A program made the position numbers and the translations under genes. The notes beneath the pieces were generated by a model, which saw only the letters and a program-made list of their open reading frames with translations, did no database searches and was not told the origin of the DNA. A stretch of 55,703 nucleotides of DNA, from the NCBI GenBank assembly GCA_029055435.1, contig JAIDDH010000047.1:1-55703 (forward strand). The letters run 5' to 3'. This document shows positions 36,788 through 47,300 of this stretch, piece by piece. Source of the DNA: Acetatifactor sp. GTDB taxonomy: Bacteria; Bacillota; Clostridia; Lachnospirales; Lachnospiraceae. Position 1 is the first letter of the stretch; each line of letters begins with the position of its first letter.

Positions 36788-37305
36788 TGAGCCTTCAGTT
36801 TCTTCATTGCCCAGTCATAATGGCTGGCGGTGACACTGATAAAATAGGAGCCCAGTGTGCTTCCTCCGACCCATTTATATATGCCCTTGGAAAATAATTC
36901 TTCATTGGAAAAGGTTTCGGCTAAATCCATTACATCCTGATGAGATTTTGCCAACAGTTCTTTTGCCTGTTCCAAGGTTGTGTCCTGGTGTTTTTTCCAG
37001 AGTATCATATTCAAATTGCCGTAGGTCTTCCAGTTATATGGTCTCGGAATAAAGGGGCTGTCCTCTCCGTTTTGATTTGCCGGCACCCAGTTGAGCAAAA
37101 GCTGGTGCCATTCATAGAGGTGGATCAAGATATCACGAAGGTTTTTGTCCCGTTTCCAATGGGCTTCTTTCTTTTTGTCATCCCCTGAAAAATCAAAGGG
37201 AGTTGCCAATTCCTTTTCGGTCAGAGAGGAAATGATAGAATTCATTTTCTCATAATTGTCGGCTGCGGCGCTGATTAGCTCTGATTTTGTAGTAGGTCTG
37301 CTCAT
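36763..37305 (-). CDS. ClbS/DfsB family protein
   Basis: I start at ATG 37305 (MSRPTTKSELI), which has AGGAGG upstream, instead of the more upstream in-frame ATG. This 180-residue four-helix-bundle protein of the DinB-like superfamily has the ClbS pattern: N-terminal KSELISAAADNYEKM, LIHLYEWHQLLLNWV, and the C-terminal SHYDWAMKKLKAH. ClbS itself is a cyclopropane hydrolase that protects colibactin producers; most relatives have no known substrate. It lies 70 bp behind a WYL regulator on the same strand, which may control it. Confidence 0.85.
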   Translation of the reverse strand: MSRPTTKSELISAAADNYEKMNSIISSLTEKELATPFDFSGDDKKKEAHWKRDKNLRDILIHLYEWHQLLLNWVPANQNGEDSPFIPRPYNWKTYGNLNMILWKKHQDTTLEQAKELLAKSHQDVMDLAETFSNEELFSKGIYKWVGGSTLGSYFISVTASHYDWAMKKLKAHRKNCQAL

Positions 37306-37375
37306 GTTGATTCCTCCTGTATAACAGGTTTCCCTGTATCGATAAACTTGTCTATTAATATATAATACCAAAAAA

Positions 37376-38287
37376 TCACTGACACGGTATGTCAGGTTTG
37401 TTTTTTTCATAAATTAATTTTGCCTGCTGTGCCAAAATATTTCTCAGGGAAGCGGGTTCAATCACTTCTACCTGTGTTCCGAAAGAGAGCAAAAAGCCCG
37501 TGAGCCATGCGTCCTCGGGCATTCGGGTGACGACGGTAAAATCTCCGTTTTCCTGCGGCCGGACTTCCGTTTTGTCAAATTCGTCGTATACCCGGTGTGC
37601 CATCTCTTTTGGAAAGCGAAGTGTGATCTGATTGTATATCTGCTGCGGAGTGTCCGTTTGATCCGGCAGAGGGCGGGGTAAAAAGCTGTCATCCAGAATG
37701 CTCCACTCCAGAATCCGGGTCAGCTTGAAGAGTCGATAATCCTGTTTTTGAGTACAGTAGGCGCTTAAATACCAGGCCTTCGACTTATATATCAGTTTCA
37801 GCGGTTCTATCACTCTCTCGCTGATAGCCTGAGAGGCTCCTGCATAAGTGATTTTCGTGATTTTGTGATGAATGATCGCTGATTTCAGCATATTGAATTT
37901 CAGATTGTCGTTTTGTCTGTGGCCCCATCTTGAGAAATCCACTTCAAGCCAATTATCTGCGGGGATGTGAAACAATGCGCCAAGCTTGTCCAGAGTATCA
38001 GTGTTTCCCATGCCGCCTGCAGCGCTCAGACTCTGTAAAGCGGCAAGGATTTCCTGTTTTTCCGATTTTGATAAGACAGCTCTGTCCAATACAAAATCCT
38101 CCATCAGATAGATGCCGCCGTTGCGGCCCGGCTCCGTATAGACAGGAATGCCCGCCTCGCTTAAAGCATCGATATCTCTATAGATTGTCCGGACGGACAC
38201 TTCAAATTTTTCTGCCAGTCTGGGGGCCGTCGTCCGTCCTTTTTCAAGAAGGTAATAAACGATCTTAAACAGTCTGCTCTCCTGCAT
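37376..38287 (-). CDS. WYL-domain transcriptional regulator (YafY-like)
   Basis: The 303-residue product starts at ATG 38287 (MQESRLFKIVYYLL), about 9 bp after GGAG; a TTG two codons upstream is too close to that site. The N-terminal winged helix is clear (RLAEKFEVSVRTIYRDIDALSEAGIPVY), followed by the WYL ligand domain (AWYLSAYC) and the WCX extension. WYL regulators respond to nucleic-acid or small-molecule ligands, often in stress or defence. It lies between a radical SAM gene and the ClbS-like gene, all on the minus strand. Confidence 0.9.
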   Translation of the reverse strand: MQESRLFKIVYYLLEKGRTTAPRLAEKFEVSVRTIYRDIDALSEAGIPVYTEPGRNGGIYLMEDFVLDRAVLSKSEKQEILAALQSLSAAGGMGNTDTLDKLGALFHIPADNWLEVDFSRWGHRQNDNLKFNMLKSAIIHHKITKITYAGASQAISERVIEPLKLIYKSKAWYLSAYCTQKQDYRLFKLTRILEWSILDDSFLPRPLPDQTDTPQQIYNQITLRFPKEMAHRVYDEFDKTEVRPQENGDFTVVTRMPEDAWLTGFLLSFGTQVEVIEPASLRNILAQQAKLIYEKNKPDIPCQ

Positions 38288-38333
38288 GGACAAATTCTCC
38301 TTCCGGTGAGGAATCTATAAAAACTTTGCGATA

Positions 38334-39278
38334 TTACAGTCCCTCTCCGTCAAAAGCCGGAATAAAGCTCTCCGCTGCTGCGGAGCCTTCCTGCCGGAAG
38401 CCATTTGATATGCCGAGCCGTTCCGCAAAGCGCAGCACCCGGTCGTATTCCTCGGCGGAGACCCGGCGGTTTAACTCAGGAATATCTGCCACATGGGGTA
38501 AGGGAGTGTATTGATTCATGATGCTGATGTAGATGTTGTCGCCATAGGTCTCATAGAGATAGCGCAAAATTTTCTTGGAGTCCCGGGTCTGTCCGGGCAA
38601 TACCAGATGACGCACGATCATGCCTCGCCGCAAAAGCGTATGGTCTGTGGCAAATACGGGAGTCCCCACCTGGCGGTACATCTCTGCGAGAGCTGCAGCG
38701 GCTTTCTCAAAATAATCCGGCGCATGGGAGAATCGCCTGCTAAGCTCAGGAGAAAAATATTTCAAATCCGGAAGATAAATGTCCACGAGACCGTCCAGAA
38801 AGCGCAGAGAATCAGGCTCTTCGTAGCTGCTGGTATTGTAGACGACGGGGACGGAAAGGCTCTGTTGCCTGGCGGCGGCAAGCGCCATAGCGACCTGAGG
38901 TATGAAATGTGTGGGAGTCACAAGATTGATATTGTGTGCGCCCTTTGCTTGCAGCTCCAGAAAAATTTCTGTAAGGCGTTCTATAGAGATAGATTGTCCC
39001 GCTTTGCCAAGGGCGATATCATGGTTCTGGCAGAACACGCAGCGCAGATTGCAGCCGGAAAAAAATACGGCGCCGGAACCTTTCTCGCCGGACAGACAGG
39101 GTTCTTCCCAAAAGTGCAGCGCCGCTCTGGCCGCAGTGAGCATGTCGGTCTGTCCGCAGTATCCGGTCTGTCCTGAGAGACGATTCGCATGACAGCGCCG
39201 GGGACAGAGGGTACAGTCTCTCATGGAATCTCTTATGGAGTCCTTTATAGATTCAAGATAATCGTTTTCCGAAATCAT
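38334..39278 (-). CDS. Radical SAM protein, PflA/PflX-like
   Basis: The start is ATG 39278 (MISENDYLES) behind GAGAGGAAG, 33 bp after the SRP RNA; an in-frame ATG further upstream lies inside that RNA. The 314-residue protein has the radical SAM motif CNLRCVFC (C76, C80, C83) and an extra N-terminal cysteine set (C22, C25, C29, C41), as in the uncharacterised PflX group (COG1313). It probably activates a glycyl-radical or related enzyme, but no partner is nearby. A long transcript from the SRP RNA promoter could include it. Confidence 0.85.
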   Translation of the reverse strand: MISENDYLESIKDSIRDSMRDCTLCPRRCHANRLSGQTGYCGQTDMLTAARAALHFWEEPCLSGEKGSGAVFFSGCNLRCVFCQNHDIALGKAGQSISIERLTEIFLELQAKGAHNINLVTPTHFIPQVAMALAAARQQSLSVPVVYNTSSYEEPDSLRFLDGLVDIYLPDLKYFSPELSRRFSHAPDYFEKAAAALAEMYRQVGTPVFATDHTLLRRGMIVRHLVLPGQTRDSKKILRYLYETYGDNIYISIMNQYTPLPHVADIPELNRRVSAEEYDRVLRFAERLGISNGFRQEGSAAAESFIPAFDGEGL

Positions 39279-39311
39279 GTGCTTCCTCTCATGGCCGGGC
39301 AATCGCCATAC

Positions 39312-39478
39312 AAAAACCGCATGCATCGGGCCTGACTTCCGACTCCACCCGGCACCCTCACGGCACATGAGAGCTTCCGCTTAGTGCTGCTTTGTTCCCA
39401 ACCTGACACGGTTCGCGGATTCCCATTGCGTGAGACCGAATTTCATCACCGGAAATCGGTGATCCGACGCATACGGCC
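39312..39478 (-). ncRNA. ffs: Signal recognition particle RNA, Gram-positive long type
   Basis: On the minus strand the domain IV hairpin is clear: GTGTCAGG, then GTT-GGGA-AAC closing a GNRA tetraloop, then AAAGCAGCAC, the binding site of Ffh. Inner helices pair TCCGC with GCGGA and TCACG with CGTGA. The 5' and 3' ends pair over 13 bp (39464-39476 with 39317-39329, two G-T pairs), and the 3' end runs into TTTTT as an intrinsic terminator. The 5' part has a TCACCG-ATTTC-CGGTGA hairpin, as in the Alu domain. By my count it is about 167 nt. Ends are inferred from the promoter and T-run. Confidence 0.92.
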
Positions 39479-39483
39479 TTTTA

Positions 39484-39512
39484 AGTGTACCGTTTTCACG
39501 GTTGTTTGTCAA
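39484..39512 (-). promoter_or_regulatory. Consensus promoter of the SRP RNA gene
   Basis: On the minus strand TTGACA (39507-39512), a 17-bp spacer and TACACT (39484-39489) are placed so that transcription starts close to 39478. It begins only 5 bp after the stop codon of the upstream MFS gene. Confidence 0.88.
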
Positions 39513-39517
39513 GTGAG

Positions 39518-40801
39518 TTATTCCTTCTTCATGGCCTGTATATCTTTATGGTAATAAGACAGGATGCTGAAGGATAATCCCAAGATTCCCGTACACAGGA
39601 ACATAACGGCCATGCCGCTGCCCGTGCCGGCGCCCACCAGCGTCTGCAATGCGGACGCGACAGGCGTATTTCCCTGCATAAAGGGCTCAAATACATAGTC
39701 TGCCAGAAAGCCGCCCAGGAGGATGCCCAGAGGAATCGTACTGTATTGAATTGCGTTTCTGACGGCAAAGATTCTTCCCTGTATTTCCGAGGGAACTTTT
39801 TTATACAGAATTACGTTTTGTCCTGCGTTGATAAAAGCGATGGGCAGGCTTGCTGCTAACCCGGCAATGCTCCAGACAGTAATATTTTGTCCGAGGCCCA
39901 TGAGCAGATCTCCAAAACCGAAAGAGAGCGCCGCGGAGACATAAATCATCCTGATGTTGTTTTTGGACAGTTTTCCTGCGGAGACCAGGATACCGCCCAG
40001 GATACCGCCAAGTCCCATAACCGCGTTGACTATACCGAGAACCAGACTGTTATCTCCGCTTCTGGCAAGCAGCATCGGTGAGAGAATATTCTCGTAGGTA
40101 AGCCGCGAAAAGAAATTCAGGAGCGCCATGGTGAGTACGATCATGAGGATGCCCTTTTCGTGGCACAGAAATCGCAGGCCCTCCTTACATCCGCTGAAAA
40201 TAGATTCCCGATTCTTTTTCGTCGTCGCCTCCTCAGGAATCGTTATCGCAAGCAGCAGCACCAGAAAGGCGAATGTGAAGCTGCCAAGATCGATGAACAA
40301 AATAAGCGATAATCCGTCTATGGCAAACAGCGCGGCCGCCAACACAGGAGTCAGCACTGCTGTTAAATTGCCTGAGAAAGAGTTCATGCCGCTCACATTT
40401 GCCAGTTTGTCCTGCGGCACCAGTTTTCCCAGAGCTACGCTGGACGCAGGAGACTGGAAGGCATTCATACATCCGATCACACTGTTGATCAGGTAAATAT
40501 GCCATATCTGCAAAGCGTCTGACAGAGTCAAAAGCAACACACTGCATGTGCAAAGCGCAGCGACACTGTCTGCAATCAACATAATCTTTTTCTTGCTGTG
40601 TCTGTCTACAAATGCACCCGCAAATGGACTGATAAGAATATACGGGACATAACTGCAAAACGACATCAAAGAAACTGTCAGTGCGGAATGCCTGACAGTG
40701 TATACCCACAAAATCAGCGCAAAACTTGTCATTGCGCTTCCAAGCTGTGAGATGGATTGACTGAACCACAAAATAATATACTTTTTAAAATTTTTATCCA
40801 T
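39518..40801 (-). CDS. MFS transporter, macrolide-efflux-like
   Basis: The start is ATG 40801 (MDKNFKKYIILWFSQ) behind AAGGAGAT. The 427-residue protein has twelve membrane helices and the MFS_3 pattern seen in MefA-like exporters: SQSISQLGSAMTSFALILWVY in helix 1 and AGAFVDRHSKKKIMLIAD in the loop between helices 2 and 3. The substrate cannot be inferred, and no ribosome-protection or attenuator gene is nearby to support antibiotic resistance. Its end abuts the SRP RNA promoter. Confidence 0.88.
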   Translation of the reverse strand: MDKNFKKYIILWFSQSISQLGSAMTSFALILWVYTVRHSALTVSLMSFCSYVPYILISPFAGAFVDRHSKKKIMLIADSVAALCTCSVLLLTLSDALQIWHIYLINSVIGCMNAFQSPASSVALGKLVPQDKLANVSGMNSFSGNLTAVLTPVLAAALFAIDGLSLILFIDLGSFTFAFLVLLLAITIPEEATTKKNRESIFSGCKEGLRFLCHEKGILMIVLTMALLNFFSRLTYENILSPMLLARSGDNSLVLGIVNAVMGLGGILGGILVSAGKLSKNNIRMIYVSAALSFGFGDLLMGLGQNITVWSIAGLAASLPIAFINAGQNVILYKKVPSEIQGRIFAVRNAIQYSTIPLGILLGGFLADYVFEPFMQGNTPVASALQTLVGAGTGSGMAVMFLCTGILGLSFSILSYYHKDIQAMKKE

Positions 40802-41183
40802 TGAATTTATCTCCTTATAGATTGATTGTTTCACCCTATAAGTACAAAATCCAATGTGGACGAATATAGTTTATGGAAAATATTTTTAATTTCCATATGG
40901 ATATCTCTGCACAAGTTTCGTCCCATCAGACCTTGTACAGAGACATGCGCTTAAATCGATCACTCTGTTGCACAACATGCTGTTGTCTCCTTTCCGGGCA
41001 GCATACTCTGATTCTGCTTTTTTTAATTCTATCATTTTGTTCAGTTTATAGCAAGTTGCAGAATTTTCAACTTGTCGAAAATACTATTTTTTGATAAACT
41101 TATCTCAGTATGTGCATTATGAAATAGGCATAAGAAGATGACCGTTTTGGGCGAATCATGACAGGGAGGTTCAAAGACAGAAA
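40802..41183. promoter_or_regulatory. 382-bp divergent intergenic region rich in inverted repeats
   Basis: No gene is convincing here. I see TATGGAAA/TTTCCATA (40872-40879, 40890-40897), an 11-bp pair with one mismatch (40905-40915, 40932-40942), ACAACA-TGC-TGTTGT, and CAAGTTG/CAACTTG (41052-41058, 41068-41074). The last one overlaps the -35 box of a possible chemoreceptor promoter: TTGTCG (41072-41077), 17 bp, TAAACT (41095-41100). The repeats may be operators or a small RNA. Confidence 0.5.
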
Positions 41184-43139
41184 ATGAAAAAGACAATCAA
41201 GGGGAAAATCACTCTGCAGACAGCCATATACTTGATTTTGACAATCATTATATGTGAAGCTGTAGCTGTCAGCGCGCTGCAGAGAAACATGACAAAACAG
41301 GAGAAGAATTATGTCAGCATGCAGTCTGCGGACAATGCGCGCGTGGTTGATGAATGGCTTAAAGAGCAGGGAAATATTGTGCATACGTTGCGTAATGCGA
41401 TTGCGTATATGAACAATAAGGACTCGAAATTCCTTATGGACTATCTGGAAGCCAATTTAAAGGAGAATGAGAATGCCCTGATGTATTATATATGTTTTGG
41501 CTATGACGGGGGAGTGTTCCCGGCAGATCATTCCACGCTTGATCTGGACCCGACAACGAGGGGCTGGTGGCAGCAGGCGCTGGAGGAGAACGGCTTGATC
41601 TATACGGCGCCGTATAAAGATTTTGCCAGCGGGCAGATGATTGTCAGCATTGCAGAGCCGCTGATGATCGATGGCGAGCAGGCAGTCATGCTGGCGGACA
41701 TCACGATTGATACATTGACACAGTTAGTGAAGGATGTGGGAAGCGATGAGAATATACAGGGCTTTCTGCTCGATGCTGACGGAAATGTCATTTCACATGA
41801 AAATGAAGCTTTTCTGCCGAGAGAAGATGGAAATACCATTCTGAAGGATGCGCTTGGGGTGGATATTGAGAAGGCATCTGAGATCAGAGATTATGACGGC
41901 AGCATGAAGTTTATCAGCACAGCTAAGGTGGAAACGACCGGCTGGACATTCGGTGTTATGGAATTTAAATCCGTGGTAACAGGGCAGGTAGTGAAAAATA
42001 TTGTCACTGTCATTGCGGTAGGTCTGGTGACTCTGCTCGTTGTACTTTTTCTGATGTTTAGCAGTGTAAAGAGAAGCCTCCGGTCGATGGAAACCATGAA
42101 GACATTTATCAAGGATAAAGTAATAGGGAGAGGTAACTGCAAGGAGCAGAAGGATGAGGTAAGTGAGATTGCTTATCTGATCGATGAGATGGAAGAGAAA
42201 TTTGTCATGGCGATCCGGCAGACCAAAGATGAGTCTGATACCATTCATACGAAAATGCAGGATGCAAACAGCAAGGTATCTATGATCAGCAGCAATATTA
42301 TGGAGATCAGCGCTGCGATGGAGGAGACCGGCGCCAATGTCGAGACACAGACAGAAAGCATCCGCCATATCCATGAGACGTGTCAGGGGGCTGCAGGGGT
42401 AGCTGATAACCTTGAGAGAGATGCCAGACAGATGGCTGTAAAGGCGAAGGAAGTCATGGAACGTGTGGATGCCATTGTGCCGGAGCTGATGAACGGGAAA
42501 AACAATGCAATAATGGTTGCAAACGACAGCAGGAAACGGCTGCAGGAAGCAATCGAGGGAACTAAGGTAATCGGGCAGATTGAAGAGGTTTCAACCGCCA
42601 TTCAGGAGATCGCATCACAGACCAATTTGCTTGCGCTGAATGCCTCCATAGAGGCGGCAAGAGCGGGAGCCGCCGGAAAGGGCTTTGCGGTTGTGGCCGA
42701 GGAAATCAAGAAGTTAAGCGAGAATACGGCTGAAGAGATCAGCAAGGTAAATGATCTGACCGGGAAGGTGCTTGATAGTGTGCACGCTCTGTCCGAGGAG
42801 AGCGATCATGTCCTGGTGTTTATTGATGGTACTGTCATGCAGGATTATAATAAGCTGGAAGCGCTGGCACAGAACTATAGAGATGATGCCGGATATTATG
42901 CGGAAGTCAGTATGGCGCTCGGGGAAAGCGTAAACGAGGTAGGCACATCGATTCAAAATATTAATTCTGTGCTCAAGACAATCAGTGACGCGCAGAACGA
43001 GCTTTCAAGGGCGGTGGAAAGCGTCAATGAAAATCTGCAGCAGATTACGAATTCAAGTGAAAATGTGTCGGAGGAGACAAAGGGCGTTCTGGATAGCATA
43101 GGGGTGCTTCAGGGAACGATGAGCAGATTTCAGGTATAG
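41184..43139 (+). CDS. Methyl-accepting chemotaxis protein with dCache-like sensor
   Basis: This 651-residue transmembrane chemoreceptor starts with [29 protein letters not shown] (first helix). An outer Cache sensor (about 30-270, with [14 protein letters not shown] and LIYTAPYKD) binds a small ligand. The second helix (about 275-297) is followed by a poorly conserved HAMP-like stretch and the signalling domain, whose tip is [17 protein letters not shown]. There is no C-terminal CheR/CheB tether pentapeptide. No other chemotaxis or flagellar gene is present in the window, so it acts with distant partners. The ligand is unknown. Confidence 0.93.
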   Translation: MKKTIKGKITLQTAIYLILTIIICEAVAVSALQRNMTKQEKNYVSMQSADNARVVDEWLKEQGNIVHTLRNAIAYMNNKDSKFLMDYLEANLKENENALMYYICFGYDGGVFPADHSTLDLDPTTRGWWQQALEENGLIYTAPYKDFASGQMIVSIAEPLMIDGEQAVMLADITIDTLTQLVKDVGSDENIQGFLLDADGNVISHENEAFLPREDGNTILKDALGVDIEKASEIRDYDGSMKFISTAKVETTGWTFGVMEFKSVVTGQVVKNIVTVIAVGLVTLLVVLFLMFSSVKRSLRSMETMKTFIKDKVIGRGNCKEQKDEVSEIAYLIDEMEEKFVMAIRQTKDESDTIHTKMQDANSKVSMISSNIMEISAAMEETGANVETQTESIRHIHETCQGAAGVADNLERDARQMAVKAKEVMERVDAIVPELMNGKNNAIMVANDSRKRLQEAIEGTKVIGQIEEVSTAIQEIASQTNLLALNASIEAARAGAAGKGFAVVAEEIKKLSENTAEEISKVNDLTGKVLDSVHALSEESDHVLVFIDGTVMQDYNKLEALAQNYRDDAGYYAEVSMALGESVNEVGTSIQNINSVLKTISDAQNELSRAVESVNENLQQITNSSENVSEETKGVLDSIGVLQGTMSRFQV

Positions 43140-43160
43140 TAATTAGGAGGCAGCATAAGA

Positions 43161-43664
43161 ATGAACAAGAATGCATTCAGAAACATGTCTTACGGTGTGT
43201 ATGTGGTAACTACTTGGGATAATGGCAGGGCGACGGGCTGTACGGCCAACAGCGCCATGCAGATTACCTCGGACCCTGCGACCATCGCAGTGAGCATCAA
43301 TCATGACAATTACACGAACAAATGTATTCAGGAGTCAGGCAGATTTGCCATCTCTATTCTGGGTGAGAATTCCGATCCCGGTATCATCGGTGCATTCGGT
43401 TTCTTCAGCGGTAGGGATAAGGACAAATTTGACAGTGTAGAGAAGAGTATAAAAGGTTGTATGCCTGTTGTGGCTGACGCCTGCGCCTATGCGGTGTGTG
43501 AGGTGATCGACAAGATGGAGACCTCCAGCCATACGGTATTTTTGGGCAAGGTGGTGGATGCGGATGTATTGAAGTCCGACACTCCCATGACTTATGCGTA
43601 TTATCACAATGTGATTAAGGGCAAGAGTCCCAAGAATGCACCTACTTATCTGCCAGAGGATTGA
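43161..43664 (+). CDS. Flavin reductase-like FMN-binding split-barrel protein
   Basis: This 167-residue protein has the flavin-reductase-like fold: SYGVYVVTTWDNGRATGCTANSAMQ with the FMN-contacting segment, and GRFAISIL. In anaerobes this domain is often fused to rubredoxin or a flavodoxin-like part; here it stands alone. It would reduce or use FMN, possibly in oxygen protection. It starts behind TAGGAGG, 21 bp after the chemoreceptor gene, and its 3' end overlaps the convergent tadA by 23 bp. Confidence 0.9.
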   Translation: MNKNAFRNMSYGVYVVTTWDNGRATGCTANSAMQITSDPATIAVSINHDNYTNKCIQESGRFAISILGENSDPGIIGAFGFFSGRDKDKFDSVEKSIKGCMPVVADACAYAVCEVIDKMETSSHTVFLGKVVDADVLKSDTPMTYAYYHNVIKGKSPKNAPTYLPED

Positions 43665-44172
43665 GATCGGACAGTGCGGCGCACCGGGCTTCCTTTTCGG
43701 CCCGGTTGCGCACTCTAAGTTCCGCAAAGAAGGTCTTCAGCATCTGGCTGCATTCTTCCTCCAGAATACCTCTGGTGACCTGCACCTGATGATTGAATTC
43801 CGGCATCTCCAGAATATTCAGGATGGAACCGGCGCAGCCTGCCTTAGGGTTCATGCAGCCGATGACCACTTCGGGAATGCGGGCCTGAACGATGGCGCCT
43901 GCGCACATCTGGCAGGGCTCCAGCGTCACATATAAAGTGCATTCCTCCAGCCGCCAGTCTCCGATAACTTTACTGGCTCTTTTCACTGCGGTAATCTCTG
44001 CGTGTGCCAGAGTATTCTTGTCTGTATTGCGGCGGTTGTAGCCGCGTCCGATGATTTTTCCCTCGTGTACAATGACACAGCCGATGGGCACCTCCCCCAA
44101 TGCGTAGGCCTTTTTCGCCTGGCGCAAGGCTTCTCGCATATATTTTTCCGTGATATTTTTGATGACAGTCAT
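43642..44172 (-). CDS. tadA: tRNA-specific adenosine deaminase
   Basis: TadA converts A34 to inosine in the anticodon of tRNA-Arg(ACG). The 176-residue protein has the zinc deaminase site: H57 and E59 in LAHAEI, and C87 and C90 in EPCQMC. It also has GEVPIGCVIV and an 18-residue C-terminal extension beyond the usual end. It is transcribed from its own promoter at 44241-44269 and overlaps the end of the flavin reductase gene on the other strand. Confidence 0.95.
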   Translation of the reverse strand: MTVIKNITEKYMREALRQAKKAYALGEVPIGCVIVHEGKIIGRGYNRRNTDKNTLAHAEITAVKRASKVIGDWRLEECTLYVTLEPCQMCAGAIVQARIPEVVIGCMNPKAGCAGSILNILEMPEFNHQVQVTRGILEEECSQMLKTFFAELRVRNRAEKEARCAALSDLNPLADK

Positions 44173-44240
44173 AATAGCCCCTTAAGATGCAGTTACCGGA
44201 TTGGTCACGGTATTATTTACAGAACAACTCGAATGCCTAC

Positions 44241-44269
44241 AGTATAGCATGATTCGGAGGAGGCTTCAA
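44241..44269 (-). promoter_or_regulatory. Promoter of tadA
   Basis: On the minus strand TTGAAG (44264-44269), a 17-bp spacer and TATACT (44241-44246) face tadA about 70 bp away. The -35 part overlaps the GGAGGAGG ribosome site that serves the small leader frame on the plus strand. Confidence 0.7.
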
Positions 44270-44271
44270 TA

Positions 44272-44301
44272 ATGTTTGCATTTCAGGACTGCAGCATATA
44301 G
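44272..44301 (+). CDS. Nine-codon leader frame upstream of the TIR gene
   Basis: ATG at 44272 follows the strong site GGAGGAGG by about 8 nt and encodes MFAFQDCSI before a TAG. It ends 9 nt before the TIR gene start at 44311, which has no ribosome site of its own. It is in the same frame as the TIR gene, so it could be a coupling leader peptide or an N-terminus cut off by a nonsense change. Confidence 0.4.
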   Translation: MFAFQDCSI

Positions 44302-44310
44302 AATAAGCTT

Positions 44311-47300
44311 ATGAGAAAGCAGGAGAATATGGAAAGAAAAGAATTTAACTATTATGCCTTTATCAGTTACAGCCGCGCGGATGAGAAGTGGGCGAAGTGG
44401 ATTCAGCGCAGATTGGAGACCTATCGTTTTCCCACCGCGCTGCGGAAGGAGAATCGAAATCTCCCCGGTAAGATTTTCCCTATATGCCGGGACAAGACGG
44501 ATCTGCCCGGAGGTGTTCTATGGGAGCAGCTTAAGTCTCAATTGGACGAGTCGGAATACCTGATTGTCATATGTTCCCCCAGCAGCGCCAAGTCTGAGTG
44601 GGTCAGCCGGGAGATCAGTTATTTTCAGGAGTTGGGGCGCAATCGGAATATCATTCCGTTCATAGTGGACGGAGAGCCTCACGCTGCGGATGACACAGTG
44701 GAATGCTATAATCCGGCTTTGCTGAATCATCCCGACGAGGAATTGCTGGGAGTCAGCGTCCGTGAGCTGGGGCGCAACAAGGCGGTGTTGCGAGTTATTG
44801 CATCCCTGATGCAGCTTCGTTACGATCAGCTTGTTATGCGGGATAAGCGCAGAACCAACAGGCGCAGAGCGGTAGCCGCAGGGCTGGCGGCCGTTGTGCT
44901 TGCAGTGACCGCAGGACTGGTCTGGTATGAGATACCGCACAGCGCCTACTATTGGGGCTATGTCTATCAGAACGAACTGCCAGTGGGATTGGAAGAGGTC
45001 AGCGCAAAAGACCGGAAGACTGCGCACGACTATTACAGAATCGTGACCAGGAGAAATAAAGTGATCCGTCTGGAGCGGATCAATTCTGCCGGTACGGTGA
45101 CAGGCGGCGCCACCACTTTTGCCATCGATGAACTGCCCGTCATAGAGTTTTACTACAGTGAAGAGGGAGGCCTGAGCTCTGTGACACAGAAGGATGTGTA
45201 CGGTGATGTTCAGCTGGTCAAGAATTATACCCCAAGTCTGAATGCCGTGGATTTCCGAAATCCCCATGACGATACGGCTGTGGTCACACTACCTTCTGAT
45301 CTCAGTGCCAATATGGGAATGGATTCTCTCATGGTATTTTCATCGAACAACAGTGAAATTGCCCGTGAGCTTTTGGAATACGACGAGAACGGTTATCTGA
45401 TCCAGATGTTGTATATGAGGGATAATCGCAACACGCCGGTCTGTGATGAAAATGGTATCTATGGAAAGCGCTATGTCCGGGATGAGGATGGGAAAATCCT
45501 TCGAGTGATTAATCTGGGTGAGGATGGCGAGGCCCTGCGGATGCAGTATGGCACATCGGTGGTCTTTACGGATTATGAATATGATGACCGCGGGAGAATC
45601 CTCCGCTGCCGCGTGTACGATGCGGAGGAGAAGCCCACGCTGGATGAGAGAAATGTCTTTTGTTGGGAAAATATATATAATGAAGTCGGGTGTGTGGCAC
45701 AGATACGTTGTCTGGACGCTGATGGGAATCTGGTCCCCAATCTCGACGGCATATCGCAGTATGAGCTGGAATATGACGGACATGGATTCCTGGAGGCTCA
45801 TCGCGGGCTGGACGGAGAGGGAAACGCCGCCTATGATAAAGAAAACGGAGTGTTCCGGGTCGTGTATCAGAACGACAAAAACGGACGAAATATCGGGCTG
45901 GACTGTTATGATGCGGAGGGGCATCCCATGGCCGACAAAGGCGGTCTCGCCGGTTATCGCTATCAGTATGACAGACAGGGGCGAATTGTCGAGGCGTGGT
46001 TTTATGGCGTGGACGGGGAACTGACCTGCTGGGCTGACAGTCTGAATGAGGCGGGGCACACGATAGAATACCGCGATGAGGAGAATGTCATCATATGGAC
46101 TTATTATGGCAAAGATGGCAACATCGCTCTGAATAAGGATGGATATGCGATTCAGAAAAAGACAAGTAATACCCAGGGACTGACGGTCGAGGACGCCTAT
46201 TATGACGCTGATGGAAATCCGGTGCGTACACGCCGCAATACGGCTTTGGTTGTCTATGCTTATGACAACGCGGAACATTTGATCTCCACTTCCTTTTATG
46301 ATGAGAACGGCCTGCCCTGCTGCAGTGCGGAAGGAGTTGCCGTGATAAAAAGAGCGTATGACGGGGACGGCAATCAGATATCCGAGAAATATTATGACAC
46401 AGAAGGGCTGGCCTGCTATGTGCGCAATGAGGGCGGAAATTACGCGAGCTGGCAGGCTGAGTATAATGACCGCGGCCAGATAAGCGCAATGCGGCATTAC
46501 GGCAAAGAAGGCGGGCTGCTTTCGTTCAATGGAGCCTATGAGGAACGGAACGAATACGATGAACGGGGAAATTGCATACATTATGCCGCTTACGATCATA
46601 AGGGAAATCTGATCAACAATTCAGACGGGTATGCTACAACAGAAGCGACATATAATGAGCGCGGGCAGATGGTTTCGCAATCTTATCGGGATAAGAACGG
46701 TTCTTTTGTAACCGGTCAGGACTATGCATACGAAATGGAGTATGATGCGAGGGGGAATCTTATCTGCCAGGCCGCCTATACGCTGGATGAGGAAGGAAAG
46801 GAGACGTGTCTTGTCACGCACGATGAATATGACGGGCGGGACAAATTGATGCGGGAGTATTATGAAGATGAAACCGGCAGGCTGTGTGCGGATGAGGATG
46901 GCATTGCCGTCTATGAGTTGACACGCGACGAAAGAGATATGCATTGTGCAAGTCACTGTTATAATGACAGCGGAGAGCTGATCAAGGTTTTGGAATTCGA
47001 TCATGATGAGAGGGGAAATATATCCGAAAGGAGAAGTTATACAATCTCCACAAAAGGCGGGGAGCAGATCCCTGTTCTGTCGGGACGGACTACTTATACA
47101 TATGATGACTATGGCAATCAGGCACAGGTATGGCGCTATGACTCTGACGGGAAAGTGATCGCTGATGAGGATGGAGTGGCCTGTGTGGCTAAGACTTATG
47201 ACGTGATGGGGCGCTGTGTGCGCGAGGAGTGCCGCGACAGAGACAATGGGCTGATAACTTACCCCGGAGGTTATGCTGTGGAAGAAATAGACTATGACAC

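Noticed and set aside
39279..39368. Upstream start of the radical SAM protein
   Set aside because: This stretch belongs to the SRP RNA; ATG 39278 has a good ribosome site.
40873..41094. 73-codon frame between the MFS and chemoreceptor genes
   Set aside because: No ribosome site, crosses several inverted repeats, and its sequence is not protein-like.
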